Positions 16,284 through 25,850 are shown, numbered from the stretch's first letter. The stretch is 64,000 bases of DNA from Arcticibacterium sp964021845 (GCF_964021845.1 NZ_CAXHZC010000002.1:496001-560000), one strand, 5' to 3'. Notes: generated by a model from the sequence alone, not told the origin. Translations and numbers: made by a program.

Positions 16284-18410
16284 TTAAGGCATTTTACTCA
16301 AACCTTCCCATTTCACATCCCAAGTTTTAGGAAAACCTTGATTAGCTTCTGGATTTTCTAAAGTTCCAGCTGCCATCATTCCCAAAGCGGTTAAAAAACC
16401 GCCATTTCCAGGTAAATAAATAGTTAATCTTGGTGTTTGATAATTATGACCATTTGCCAAATAGGTGTTTGTGGTAATTGGCATCAGCAAAGCATCCACT
16501 GCTTTTTCCGGTAATCCTAAGCGAGTAGCGGTCATGGCAGTCATAGGGAAATCCCAGCCCCATGTGTCATGCCATTGCCAGTCTGTCCATATTTTATCAA
16601 AAGTGGCTTTCATAACTTCTTTATCTAAACCATCAGTGACCGGCAGCATTCCATAGGTCCCAAAAACACTCGGATGGTCAGTCATAAAATGCTCATTGGT
16701 ATAAGAATCTTCGGCATTTTCTGTAGCTAAATAAAGGCCATCTTTCTGAGGTAAGGGTGATAGGCCAGTTATGACCTCATCCCATTTTTTATTTCTTTCT
16801 TTACCTAGTCGCTCTCGCCAGTCCTGAGCCTTTTCTAAAGCCCAACGCCAGTAGGCCAGCTCATAAGTAGGATTAAAAGTTTCTTCGGGCTTGAAACGTT
16901 CTTGTGCTGGAATTACACCAGGGCCAAGAATGTATCTTTCTAAGGTTGGCTCATAATAGGCAAAGTCGGCCATAAACGTAGCAGTGCTCTCAACCAAATC
17001 AGCGTACTTATCCAAAACTTCTTTTGAAGTATTCTGACCATAAATTAACTCCGCAAAATAAATAGGATGTGGCTGTTGCCAAATCAAATAAGCTCCTACA
17101 GAAGAAGGTGTTTCCCCTCCCCAAGGGTCAGTCATTTTTTGCCAGCGAACACCTTTAAAACCTTGTCTTTTCGCTAAATCTTCCGCTTTTTTTTCATTTC
17201 TCAGGTACCAATCAACTTGTTTCTCTAAAACCTCAATCCTTCCCCATAAGGGATTGTGCACGCCATGCCACCATATCATTTCCATGTGAGGTTTTCCATA
17301 CCATGAGTTAAAAGTCAATCCCGTTTCTTGCGGTGGAGTAATACCCCCGCAGTTAACTTTTGTCAAATACATAGACAGCACCATCCTTCGCTCCAATTCT
17401 TTGGCACGTTCATCCTTAACATTGCTAAAATCAATTATTCCTCCGCTATTCCAAAAGCCCTTCCAAGCCAGTTGGTTTTCCGAAGCCATAGTATCAAAAT
17501 CAGAATCGTCTTCCAAAGAAGAATCTTGCATAAAGGAGCATGTAAAAGACCATTCTTGAGCTTTAAGAGCTGGATAAAGCACTACACCTTTGCTGGTACT
17601 TTTAGCATCTTTGATATCGAGATTTGTATTATAAACAAGCTTATATTTCAGATTATCTATTTCTCTTTCAATAGCGTAGTGCTTTGGTGAAAACGAATCC
17701 ATTTGAAGACGAGCGTCTTCCTTATTGTCATAAAAATTGCCATTATCTCGCCATGACGTGCTGGGTGTTGGAAAATTTAATCTAAGACGTATTCTACCGG
17801 CCTCTATTAATTTTGACTTGACTTTCACACCAACTATATCAGCCTTTTGGTTACATACCGTCAACACCTCAGCAGTAACACCTTCAATTTCAAAATTGCT
17901 GTGTATTTCACCCGTCCAAACATTTAAAGTTTGGTCAATATTTCTTATTTCATCTAAAGAAACCACTTCACCATTTTTTTTGATAAACTCAAAACCTAAC
18001 TGGGCCAAATGAACTCGATGTGGATTTTGACGAATATAATCTCCAGCCTTTCCTTGTTCGGTATTTGCAGGCCATTGCCTTGCATAAGGTACCTCTCGTC
18101 CATGAGATTTTAATAACACATCAGTTTCGGAGATATCGTACGCTCGTTCTGTTGGGAAAGCATGCCAACCCCACTCCGACTGCAAACCTAGTGGCACACC
18201 TTTTTCGTAATAGTCAGGAAAAGACTGTAAACCTGTGACATCTACCGTCATGGCAAAACTACCATTACCTACGGTCAATGAATTTAAAGAATCGGCTTGG
18301 GTGAGATGGACATTATGGCGTGAAACGAGTTTTTCTCTATCAATTTGCTCAGAGTCACAAGAAGTTAAAACTATGACTAGGATATACAATCCAATTATTT
18401 TGAAAGGCAT
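16284..18410 (-). CDS. surface or periplasmic lipoprotein, six-hairpin glycosidase-like (GH65/GH95-related)
   Basis: A 708-aa protein with a lipobox (VLTSC near residues 14-18), so lipid-anchored. An N-terminal beta-sandwich (to about 270) is followed by an (alpha/alpha)6-barrel-like region with TGLTFNSWYGKPHMEMIWWHG (~365-385), GPGVIPAQERFKPEETFNPTYELAYWRWAL (~510-540) and PGNGGFLTALGMMAAG near the end. This is the clan GH-L layout. The likely general acid is a Glu in the 510-535 region, but the substrate is unknown. It has no SusC/D partner nearby and its own predicted promoter. Confidence 0.7.
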   Translation of the reverse strand: MPFKIIGLYILVIVLTSCDSEQIDREKLVSRHNVHLTQADSLNSLTVGNGSFAMTVDVTGLQSFPDYYEKGVPLGLQSEWGWHAFPTERAYDISETDVLLKSHGREVPYARQWPANTEQGKAGDYIRQNPHRVHLAQLGFEFIKKNGEVVSLDEIRNIDQTLNVWTGEIHSNFEIEGVTAEVLTVCNQKADIVGVKVKSKLIEAGRIRLRLNFPTPSTSWRDNGNFYDNKEDARLQMDSFSPKHYAIEREIDNLKYKLVYNTNLDIKDAKSTSKGVVLYPALKAQEWSFTCSFMQDSSLEDDSDFDTMASENQLAWKGFWNSGGIIDFSNVKDERAKELERRMVLSMYLTKVNCGGITPPQETGLTFNSWYGKPHMEMIWWHGVHNPLWGRIEVLEKQVDWYLRNEKKAEDLAKRQGFKGVRWQKMTDPWGGETPSSVGAYLIWQQPHPIYFAELIYGQNTSKEVLDKYADLVESTATFMADFAYYEPTLERYILGPGVIPAQERFKPEETFNPTYELAYWRWALEKAQDWRERLGKERNKKWDEVITGLSPLPQKDGLYLATENAEDSYTNEHFMTDHPSVFGTYGMLPVTDGLDKEVMKATFDKIWTDWQWHDTWGWDFPMTAMTATRLGLPEKAVDALLMPITTNTYLANGHNYQTPRLTIYLPGNGGFLTALGMMAAGTLENPEANQGFPKTWDVKWEGLSKMP

Positions 18411-18458
18411 GCTAATTTTTTAAATGAACTTTGAAATTGATAAAAAATCAACTTTAAA

Positions 18459-18466
18459 CAAAGCTA
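18459..18466 (-). promoter_or_regulatory. -7 promoter element of the glycosidase-like gene
   Basis: The minus strand reads TAGCTTTG, matching TAnnTTTG, about 49 nt upstream of the ATG at 18410. Confidence 0.4.
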
Positions 18467-18564
18467 ATTTCATGGCTAGTCCCTAATAAAGAAAAGACAT
18501 GCCAAAAATCATATTATTTAATTTCGGTTTAATCTAACTTGTAACCGATTTAACCCTAACTGAA

Positions 18565-19062
18565 ATGACTAGCATACGAAGCAGGCCACGTTTTAAAAAA
18601 AACATCTCACTTGAAGAAGAAGCTTTAAAAGGTAAAATTCTATCTAAACTTAAAGACAACTCTCAGGGAATAAAGGGCGGTGTGTATAGCAATCACTTTC
18701 ATTTGGAAATTGTCCAAAAGGATAAGCATTTTTGGTCTCCCCATTTAAATGTAACGCTAGAAAGTACAAGTGAAGGAACTATAATAAGAGGAAAGTATGG
18801 CCCCAAACCTAGCCTATGGGCAATCTTTGCCTTCTTATACTCTAGTCTTGGTATTTCCTTTTTATTTACCGCAATGGCCGGTTTAGTCAAATTAAGCTTA
18901 AACCAAGATGCTCAAATACTATGGATTCTACCCGTTTTGTCTCTGTTTATTCTTGGGCTTTACATTGCCTCTCAAACCGGTCAAAAACTAGGCGTAGAGC
19001 AAACTTTTAGAATTCATCACTTTTTAGAAGAAAGCCTAGAGACAAGAATTGAAATAGCTTAG
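18565..19062 (+). CDS. hypothetical membrane protein, 165 aa
   Basis: Not recognised. The N-terminal ~80 residues are basic and soluble (MTSIRSRPRFKKN; GGVYSNHFHLEIVQKDKHFWSPHL). They are followed by two hydrophobic spans (~85-107 and ~117-135) and a short tail. An N-terminal PH-like or YcxB-like domain with two helices is possible but not demonstrable. It stands alone on the plus strand, convergent with the OmpA-like gene. Confidence 0.7.
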   Translation: MTSIRSRPRFKKNISLEEEALKGKILSKLKDNSQGIKGGVYSNHFHLEIVQKDKHFWSPHLNVTLESTSEGTIIRGKYGPKPSLWAIFAFLYSSLGISFLFTAMAGLVKLSLNQDAQILWILPVLSLFILGLYIASQTGQKLGVEQTFRIHHFLEESLETRIEIA

Positions 19063-19076
19063 AAAAAAATGTTTAA

Positions 19077-19484
19077 CTAAAATGGAATGGGTGTAAATAG
19101 AATATCAACACGCCTATTTCGCATTCTACCTTCATTTGTAGTGTTGTCAAAAACTGGAGCATCAGAGGCAAAGTCTTTATATCTGATTATTTCTTGGGGA
19201 ACTTTAAAATCTATAAGTTGCTGAATAACAGAAGAACTTCGCATTCTACTCAAATACTCATTAAACTCTCTCCCTCCAATATTATCAGTATGACTGGTAA
19301 TTTTAATTTCGTAATATTCTAAATTTGGAATACTTTGAATGAGTTCCTCTAAACTTTGCTTTTGTTCAGCGTCTATGTACCAACTTCCGCCTCCAAAATA
19401 AATACTTCGCAGTATCTCTTTAGGCTCTTGAGCAAAAGAACCTCCAGAAACCAAAAGGAAGTAAAATAATATGATAAGCCTCAT
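19077..19484 (-). CDS. small OmpA-like periplasmic protein
   Basis: A 135-aa protein with signal peptide MRLIILFYFLLVSGGSFAQ. It is then almost entirely an OmpA C-terminal peptidoglycan-binding domain: SHTDNIGGREFNEYLSRMRS (~64-83) carries the TD..G and R residues that contact diaminopimelate, ending in NRRVDILF. It has no beta-barrel or TPR part, so it is a minimal OmpA-domain protein. Confidence 0.85.
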   Translation of the reverse strand: MRLIILFYFLLVSGGSFAQEPKEILRSIYFGGGSWYIDAEQKQSLEELIQSIPNLEYYEIKITSHTDNIGGREFNEYLSRMRSSSVIQQLIDFKVPQEIIRYKDFASDAPVFDNTTNEGRMRNRRVDILFTPIPF

Positions 19485-19560
19485 TCACAAAGAAATAAAA
19501 GAATGAAGTTAAGACTAAACTTGACAGAGAGCAAGCTAGTAAATCTTATATAAGCACTAC

Positions 19561-19959
19561 TTAGCCAAAATAATAGGTAACAATGTTAGCTATCATGTCT
19601 TTAGTAAGTGGCTTATTCTCAATTACTTTAACAAAAGGGCTTGCCTTTGCTCGCTCAAAATCGTCAGGGTTTTGCGAAGTAGTTAAAATAACTATTATTG
19701 TTTTCTTTTTATCAGCTCTTTTCAGGGTACCAAAAGCTTCCAAAAACTCCCAACCATTCATTTTGGGCATGTTAATATCCAAAAATATCAAATCAGGAAG
19801 CTTAGGTAAATCTTGACTTAGATAGTCTATAGCGTCTAAACCATTCTTAACAACTTTAACATTATTAGCACACTTTAGATTGTCTATAATTTTCTGATGT
19901 ATAAAATTGGTAATATGGTCATCATCTACCAACAAAATACTGTCAAGTTTAACTCCCAT
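19561..19959 (-). CDS. CheY-like response regulator (receiver only)
   Basis: A 132-aa single receiver domain. The acidic pocket is VDDDH (residues 11-15), the phospho-acceptor is D61 in IFLDINMPKMNG, Thr is in ILTTSQ and Lys in VIENKP. There is no output domain. It starts 7 nt after the histidine kinase stop, so it is co-transcribed and the probable phosphorylation partner. It may act by protein-protein contact or in a phosphorelay. Confidence 0.92.
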   Translation of the reverse strand: MGVKLDSILLVDDDHITNFIHQKIIDNLKCANNVKVVKNGLDAIDYLSQDLPKLPDLIFLDINMPKMNGWEFLEAFGTLKRADKKKTIIVILTTSQNPDDFERAKASPFVKVIENKPLTKDMIANIVTYYFG

Positions 19960-19966
19960 TCTAATC

Positions 19967-21904
19967 CTAAGTTAGGTTTTTACTAATTGTGAAGTGGAAA
20001 GTAGTCCCTATACCAACTTCAGACTCGAACCAAATAGTGCCTCCATGAAGTCGGACTATTTTTTCACAATGAGCTAGGCCAATTCCTGCCCCATCAAAGT
20101 CTTCTCTATCATTGAGTCTGGTAAATATCGCAAAAACTTTTTGACTATGTTCTTTTTCAATACCAATTCCATTGTCAGAAATTCCGAATTCCCAATAAGC
20201 GTCTTTTTCTATGGCACTTATATTTACTTCAGGAGGAACGCCCTTACGCGAAAACTTAATAGCGTTTACAATCAAATTCCACATCAAAAGTCTAAACTCT
20301 TTACCGTATACTCTTAGCTCTGGTAATGTTTTAAAAGAAATAACGGCATTTGATTCTTTAATTGAGTTTGATAATTCAGCTAAAACATTGCTCACTATTT
20401 CTTGAGAATCCAACATTTGAATTTCTTTATGATTACCCAGTCTTGAGTAATCTAACAAACCCTTAATTAAATTCTCCATCCTCGTGGTGGTTTGGGTCAT
20501 GAAACCAAAGTATCTTTTAGCATCATCATCAAGCTTATCACCGTACTCATCTGTTAACAGTGATACCACAGACTTCAAGGTATTAAGTGGCTCTTGCAGG
20601 TCATGAGAGGCTATAAAAGAGAATTGTTCAATTTCCTGATTCCGTAATTTTAGATTTTCATACTGTTCAGAAAGTGTTCTTTCTGCAGTGATATCTTGAC
20701 GCATATCTAAAAATTGATAAACCTCTCCCTCACTATTTTTAAAAGGTACAATTGACGTATGTACCCAATAAAAAGAACCGTCTTTTGCTCTACTCTTTAT
20801 TCCGCCCGTCCAAACCTCTCCTGACCTTATGGTCTTAAACAAATTTTCAAAAAAACTTTTTGAATGATACCCAGCATCTACTATTTCGTTGGTTTGACCT
20901 ATAATCTCCTCTCTACTATATTTCGAAATTTCACAAAACTTATCATTGGCGTAGGTAATAGTGCCATCTGCATTTGTAATAGTAATTAAAGAACTCTTAT
21001 CTAATGCATACTTAAATTGAGATAACTCTTGGTTTGAGTTCTCAAAAAATTCTTGAAGCTTTTTTCTTTTAAAGTCTATTTTATTTAACCTAATGCCCAA
21101 AAATGCCACATAAAGGATTCCGCCTAAGGTAAATGAGATGGTATAAATAATAATGCCGAGCTCTATACCCACTTTTCCTGAGCCTATTAATCTTAGTAAA
21201 ATATAACTTAAGCTGAGTGGGACTAATAACACAAAAGGGAGAAGAAACTTCATTAGCCTATTACCCGCTAAACCTTTAAGATAAGCCCTCTCCATACCGT
21301 AAGCATTATTCTTTTTGTACAACGCAAAAACAAGCAGCAGAAAAAGACTTGCAGTACTGATAGACATACTGTCAATAAAAGACATTTTTAGCTGTACAGG
21401 GGTTTGAAGAACAAAGGTTATAACAGAAAGAATACAAATGAGAATAACTCCACCCAAAAAATATATGGCTTTGCGTTTTAATTTTATTGCTCTATAATTT
21501 GAAAAAAACATAGCCGCAGCCATCAGCATGAAACATAGAGCTGTACCCAAAGACATTCTACCAGGATAACTTTCTGAAAGGGTATCTTGAACTAATAAGT
21601 TGTCAATACTAAAGGGAAGTTTAAAAAAATAAGCTAAAACAGTGTAAGCACAAATAATAAAGATAAACTGAATGGCTACTTTCTGAAAAAAGCTACGTTT
21701 AGCAGAAAAAAATAACAGGCTAAAACCTGTCAAACTAAAAGCTAATGCAGTATTAAACTTCATGGTAGCCGTATCCGAAAATATCGTTATTATTTCGGAG
21801 GACTTAAAAAGCCATCCAGACATCACTATAACGCTTATTATAATTACCAGAATAGCAATGCTACGCACTATCACAAACGAAGTTGAACTAATTCTACTTA
21901 GCAT
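19967..21904 (-). CDS. membrane-bound PAS-domain sensor histidine kinase
   Basis: A 645-aa kinase. About seven or eight hydrophobic spans fill residues 10-270 (MASE-like sensor region), then a short coiled coil, a PAS domain (~295-405, with TYANDKFCEISKYSREEIIGQ and a PAC tail), HisKA with H434 in IASHDLQEPLNTL, and HATPase_c with N (LIVNAIKFSRKG), G1 (DNGIGI) and G2 (GAGIGLAHCEKIV) boxes. The DLQEP H-box is typical of phytochrome-like/Bacteroidota kinases. It forms a two-gene operon with the receiver downstream. The signal is unknown. Confidence 0.93.
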   Translation of the reverse strand: MLSRISSTSFVIVRSIAILVIIISVIVMSGWLFKSSEIITIFSDTATMKFNTALAFSLTGFSLLFFSAKRSFFQKVAIQFIFIICAYTVLAYFFKLPFSIDNLLVQDTLSESYPGRMSLGTALCFMLMAAAMFFSNYRAIKLKRKAIYFLGGVILICILSVITFVLQTPVQLKMSFIDSMSISTASLFLLLVFALYKKNNAYGMERAYLKGLAGNRLMKFLLPFVLLVPLSLSYILLRLIGSGKVGIELGIIIYTISFTLGGILYVAFLGIRLNKIDFKRKKLQEFFENSNQELSQFKYALDKSSLITITNADGTITYANDKFCEISKYSREEIIGQTNEIVDAGYHSKSFFENLFKTIRSGEVWTGGIKSRAKDGSFYWVHTSIVPFKNSEGEVYQFLDMRQDITAERTLSEQYENLKLRNQEIEQFSFIASHDLQEPLNTLKSVVSLLTDEYGDKLDDDAKRYFGFMTQTTTRMENLIKGLLDYSRLGNHKEIQMLDSQEIVSNVLAELSNSIKESNAVISFKTLPELRVYGKEFRLLMWNLIVNAIKFSRKGVPPEVNISAIEKDAYWEFGISDNGIGIEKEHSQKVFAIFTRLNDREDFDGAGIGLAHCEKIVRLHGGTIWFESEVGIGTTFHFTISKNLT

Positions 21905-22070
21905 TTAATAGTGGTTAAAACAGGACATGAAAAGAAATATTGCAAAAGGGTAAACCCTGCTAGGGATAAAATATAATACAATTTAGAAAAAATAATACGC
22001 TATCAACCTATTGAAGACCTCGAATAAAGGTTCATATTTTTGTTCAACCCACCTAATAGTGTAGAAATTA

Positions 22071-22118
22071 TTGATAATCAATCTAAATAAAGGAAATATT
22101 ATTTTAGATTATTATCAA
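22071..22118. terminator. AT-rich imperfect hairpin after the HSDR_N gene
   Basis: The segments 22071-22090 and 22099-22118 pair as TTGATAAT + AATCTAAA + TAA with single-base bulges and an 8-nt loop. It lies 18 bp after the HSDR_N stop and is a plausible weak terminator, but there is no proper T-run. Confidence 0.45.
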
Positions 22119-22135
22119 AAAAACGACAGACTACT

Positions 22136-22597
22136 TCATTTTTTCACTCTAGGTGACTCTGGAAAACCGTTCATCTGAGAAGAGTTTTCTCCATTACTAC
22201 CCATTTCAAAACAATACGTTTTAAGACCATTGCTTATAGCTAAAAAAGGAGCATTTAATGTTTTATTATATATGGAGGCTTGACTAATTGTTTTCTTATC
22301 TAATTTGACATCTGGGGCTTTGCACTCTATTAAAAGGTAAGGTTTAGCTTTTTGGTCAAAAACCACAATATCACTGCGTTTTGCCATACCATGATATGAC
22401 AAACCACCTTCTACCCTAATTAAGCTTCTCGGAAAGTACAGCTGGTTTATCAATAAATGAACTAGATGCTGCCTAACCCATTCCTCCGGAGTTAGCACTA
22501 TATTTTTCTTTCTGATAATATCAAAAATCTGAATTTTACCCTCAATTTCAGTAATTTTGCAATCTATAGATGGCAAATTAAGCTTTGTCATATTCAT
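22136..22597 (-). CDS. standalone type I restriction R-subunit N-terminal domain (HSDR_N) protein
   Basis: A protein of about 153 aa with IFDIIRKKNIVLTPEEWVRQHLVHLLI followed by KRSDIVVFDQKAKPYLLIECKAPD, the HSDR_N/PD-(D/E)xK-like fold. D and ExK are visible in the last two strands, so nuclease chemistry is possible. No helicase or HsdM/HsdS genes are present, and this short form is widespread in Bacteroidota. The starts at 22597 or 22591 fit the family best; ATGs up to 22690 would run into the divergent gene. The promoter of AMP nucleosidase lies inside its N-terminal codons. Confidence 0.8.
   Translation of the reverse strand: MNMTKLNLPSIDCKITEIEGKIQIFDIIRKKNIVLTPEEWVRQHLVHLLINQLYFPRSLIRVEGGLSYHGMAKRSDIVVFDQKAKPYLLIECKAPDVKLDKKTISQASIYNKTLNAPFLAISNGLKTYCFEMGSNGENSSQMNGFPESPRVKK
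22552..22559 (+). promoter_or_regulatory. -7 promoter element of the AMP nucleosidase gene
   Basis: TAATTTTG matches TAnnTTTG about 60 nt before the TTG start. It lies inside the beginning of the divergent HSDR_N gene, so transcription of the two genes should interfere. Confidence 0.4.
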
Positions 22598-22619
22598 TTT
22601 ATCAAACATAATATATTTA

Positions 22620-23396
22620 TTGAAAAACAAAGAAGACATAGTTAAAAACTGGCTCCCAAGATATACTGGTACAGAGCTAAGCGAGTTCAAACCTTACGTA
22701 TTACTAACAAACTTTGGTAACTACGTGGAAATGTTTGCAGAGCAATTTGGTGTAGAGGTTAAAGGAAAAGACAGAGCCATGCAAACGGCCTCTTATGGTA
22801 ACATTACCATTATCAATTTTGGTATGGGAAGTGCCATGGCAGCCACAGTAATGGATTTACTTTCTGCCGTAATGCCAAAAGCAGTACTATTTTTAGGGAA
22901 ATGTGGGGGCTTAAAAGAAATTACAAGCTTAGGAGATTTCATACTTCCTATAGCCGCTATAAGAGGAGAAGGAACAAGTAACGACTATGCTCTACCTGAA
23001 ATTCCTGCATTGCCTTCTTTTAGATTACAGCGTTCGGTTTCTGAAGCCATTATCAAGCATAACATGGACTACTGGACTGGTACCATTTACACCACCAACA
23101 GACGCGTATGGGAGCATGATGAAAAATTCAAAGATTACCTTAGAGATATTAGAGCTTTAGGTATTGACATGGAAACAGCCACTATATTCATTGTTGGTTT
23201 TGTTAACTCTATTCCGCATGGAGCCTTACTTTTAGTTTCTGATAACCCAATGACTCCTGACGGTGTAAAAACCGAAGCAAGTGACAAAAAGGTTACCACT
23301 AATTTTGTTCAAAAGCACATTCAGATAGGTATTGACGCCTTAAACGAACTCGCCGAGTCAGGTAAGTCTGTGAAGCACATGCGTTTTGAGACTTAA
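22620..23396 (+). CDS. amn: AMP nucleosidase
   Basis: A 258-aa nucleoside-phosphorylase-fold enzyme that cleaves AMP to adenine and ribose 5-phosphate. Family sequence is visible: NWLPRYTG, LGKCGG, DFILPIAAIRGEGTSNDY, YTTNRRVWEHD and GIDMETAT, the substrate-binding Glu loop. It is the short Bacteroidota form, without the N-terminal domain of E. coli Amn. The start is a TTG at 22620; longer frames upstream would not match the family. The adenine produced could feed the adenine deaminase encoded at 59388-61028. Confidence 0.9.
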   Translation: MKNKEDIVKNWLPRYTGTELSEFKPYVLLTNFGNYVEMFAEQFGVEVKGKDRAMQTASYGNITIINFGMGSAMAATVMDLLSAVMPKAVLFLGKCGGLKEITSLGDFILPIAAIRGEGTSNDYALPEIPALPSFRLQRSVSEAIIKHNMDYWTGTIYTTNRRVWEHDEKFKDYLRDIRALGIDMETATIFIVGFVNSIPHGALLLVSDNPMTPDGVKTEASDKKVTTNFVQKHIQIGIDALNELAESGKSVKHMRFET

Positions 23397-23398
23397 TA

Positions 23399-24280
23399 CT
23401 AAAAATTGGAGATAAGCAGCTCTGTCAAATCACCCCTTTTGATAGGGTCTGCATTTATTCTTCGGTTGGCCTTAACTCTTTGTATGGAGTATGCTTTGTA
23501 AAGAAAGTCAAAGAAATTATTATCGGGCTCTGTATTTTTAGGATCAGAGTTACTCTGAAGCCATAAATGGCCCTTTTTGTCTAAAAGGTCACAAAACTTC
23601 TTTAGTCTTGTTTGCTCTACATCATCAAAAATGACATTGGCATACGAATTAAAACTTGAGGTTTTGCTCAATGGCTTATATGGTGGGTCTAAGTAGTAGA
23701 AAGCAAATTTACCCGCATGCTTCAAGGTGTCAGTATAATCACTGTTTAAAATTACCACCTTCTTTAGCAATTTAGATACTGCTCTCAAGTTCTTCTCGTC
23801 ACAAATCCGAGGTTTTTTATATCGCCCTATCGGGACATTGAATTCATTTTTCCTATTAACTCTGTATAGGCCATTAAAACATGTTTTGTTCAGAAAGATA
23901 AACAAAGCTGCCTGAATTACTTTTTCAGAAGTATTCATATTTAATAGCGTCCTTTTGCTATAAAAATACTTCTTACATGCTACTTCATCCTTCAATATCG
24001 CATAGTACTCTTCCTGCCATTTGGTCAAAATTAGTATCAAACTTTCTACATCTGACTTTATAACTTCATAACAGTTACAAAGGTCTTTATTGACATCATT
24101 AATCACTGCTTTTTTTAAATTAGGAAAACGCTGCAGTACCCAAAACAAAACAGCTCCGCTTCCTACAAATGGCTCAACAAAAACAAATGAACTCTCGATT
24201 AACCTTTCAGGCAACCGATGCTCTATCTCGTCAATCAATTGACTTTTCCCGCCTGCCCATTTCAAAAACGGTTTTGCCAT
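23399..24280 (-). CDS. Dam-family DNA adenine N6-methyltransferase
   Basis: A D12-class (alpha) methyltransferase of 293 aa. The SAM motif KWAGGKS (7-13) and FVEPFVGSGAVLF (34-46) precede the target-recognition region, and catalytic DPPY is at residues 198-201. FNGLYRVNRKNEFNVPIGRY (~135-154) is the typical Dam/DpnM segment, suggesting GATC-type recognition. No adjacent gene looks like a DpnII/MboI endonuclease, so it may be orphan. It is convergent with amn, 2 bp apart. Confidence 0.9.
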   Translation of the reverse strand: MAKPFLKWAGGKSQLIDEIEHRLPERLIESSFVFVEPFVGSGAVLFWVLQRFPNLKKAVINDVNKDLCNCYEVIKSDVESLILILTKWQEEYYAILKDEVACKKYFYSKRTLLNMNTSEKVIQAALFIFLNKTCFNGLYRVNRKNEFNVPIGRYKKPRICDEKNLRAVSKLLKKVVILNSDYTDTLKHAGKFAFYYLDPPYKPLSKTSSFNSYANVIFDDVEQTRLKKFCDLLDKKGHLWLQSNSDPKNTEPDNNFFDFLYKAYSIQRVKANRRINADPIKRGDLTELLISNF

Positions 24281-24412
24281 TTAATACCTTATTTTTAACA
24301 AAAAATGAAATAATAAGCACTGTTATTCTACACTAAGCTACTTTCTAACAGCACAAATTTCTTCATTGCCAATCTAATAACTAAATTCACACGAAAATAA
24401 ACCTTATTATTA

Positions 24413-25825
24413 ATGTTAAGAATTTGTTCTTTCCTTTTATGCCTAGCTGCTTTAGCTAGTTGCTCTAAAAAATCTGGCCTAAATACAGGTTCTGATGACA
24501 CAAAACAATTTGCTGATACCAGAGCCATTTATGACAGATACTGTTCCTCCTGTCATGGTGAAAAAGTTGAAGCATTTGTAGACAGAAAATGGCTACACGG
24601 CAAAACCAAAGATGCCATTATAGCTAGTATTAGCAACGGATATATTGACGCTGGAATGCCAATCTGGAAAAATACCATTCAGCCAGAAGACATTGCCAAA
24701 TTAGCCGACTTAATAGTTAGCAGTCTAGAAACTGTAGACCAATATGATTTTGAGGACGTAGAAAAAACAGACACCTATAAATCAAAAGGGATTACTGTCA
24801 AACTAGAAACAGTAATTGATGGTTTGGACAGTCCATGGGGAATCACAACTCTTCCTGACGGCAGCCTATTGGTTACAGACAGAGAAGGCGACCTTTGGAA
24901 AATAGCTCCAGATAAAAGTAAATCTAAGATTACAGGAGTTCCTGAAGTTTTGGCTACAGGTCAAGGAGGAATGTTTGACGTTAAACTTCACCCTAACTAT
25001 GAAGAAAATGGCTGGATTTACCTTACTTATGCCAAACATAAAAACGAAAATGGAAGGATTGTTTCTACCACAGCCATGACTCGTGGAAAGTTACAGGGAA
25101 ATACCTTAGTGAGTAAAGAAGATATTTTTGAGGCCGTGCCTTATTCATCAACCCGTCATCATTATGGAGCTAGAATGATTTTTGACAATGACGGATACCT
25201 TTTTGTTTCTGTTGGAGACAGAGGAAATAGAGATAAGAACCCTCAATCTTTAGACAATGCTTGTGGAAAAATTCATAGAATCAAAGACGACGGAAGCATT
25301 CCAGAAGATAATCCTTTCTATAATACACCAGATGCTATAAAGTCTATTTGGAGTTATGGTCATAGAAACCCTCAAGGACTGGATATTGACAGAGCCACTA
25401 ACACTCTTTGGGAGCATGAGCATGGCCCTAGAGGTGGAGATGAACTGAACATTATTTTAAAAGGGAAAAACTACGGCTGGCCAGTGATATCTTATGGTAT
25501 TAACTATGACGCTACCACCTTTACAGACATTACTGAAAAAGAAGACATGTTACAGCCAGAATTGTACTGGATTCCATCAATAGCCCCATGTGGAATGACT
25601 TACGTCACTTCAGATAAATATGGAGCTTGGCAAGGAGATATTTTAGCAGGTTCGCTTCGCTTCAAATACTTAAATAAAGTAAGCCTGAAAGATGGAGTAG
25701 TTGGCAATGAAGAAAAACTTCTGCCTAATATCGGTAGACTTAGAAGTGTTACACAAGGAGCCGATGGCTTCATTTATGTGGGCGTAGAAAAGCCTGGCGT
25801 AGTTTACAAGTTATTGCCTCAATAA
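24413..25825 (+). CDS. cytochrome c / PQQ-type sugar dehydrogenase fusion lipoprotein
   Basis: A 470-aa lipoprotein (lipobox LAALASC, Cys17). An N-terminal mono-haem cytochrome c domain (~35-105) has CSSCH at 44-48 and axial Met in GMPIW. A glucose/sorbosone dehydrogenase beta-propeller (~130-470) has LDSPWGI, SVGDRGNRDKN, SYGHRNPQGL and HEHGPRGGDELN, typical of soluble PQQ aldose dehydrogenase-like enzymes. The fusion would pass electrons from sugar oxidation directly to the bound haem. It is first in a three-gene set with a kelch and a SnoaL-like protein. Confidence 0.88.
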   Translation: MLRICSFLLCLAALASCSKKSGLNTGSDDTKQFADTRAIYDRYCSSCHGEKVEAFVDRKWLHGKTKDAIIASISNGYIDAGMPIWKNTIQPEDIAKLADLIVSSLETVDQYDFEDVEKTDTYKSKGITVKLETVIDGLDSPWGITTLPDGSLLVTDREGDLWKIAPDKSKSKITGVPEVLATGQGGMFDVKLHPNYEENGWIYLTYAKHKNENGRIVSTTAMTRGKLQGNTLVSKEDIFEAVPYSSTRHHYGARMIFDNDGYLFVSVGDRGNRDKNPQSLDNACGKIHRIKDDGSIPEDNPFYNTPDAIKSIWSYGHRNPQGLDIDRATNTLWEHEHGPRGGDELNIILKGKNYGWPVISYGINYDATTFTDITEKEDMLQPELYWIPSIAPCGMTYVTSDKYGAWQGDILAGSLRFKYLNKVSLKDGVVGNEEKLLPNIGRLRSVTQGADGFIYVGVEKPGVVYKLLPQ

Positions 25826-25850
25826 TTCTTATTTATTCAACCCTATTGAA

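Noticed and set aside
22136..24280. A complete restriction-modification system (HSDR_N protein plus Dam methylase)
   Set aside because: The HSDR_N protein lacks the helicase of a type I R subunit and has no HsdM/HsdS partner. It and the methylase are separated by AMP nucleosidase on the other strand.
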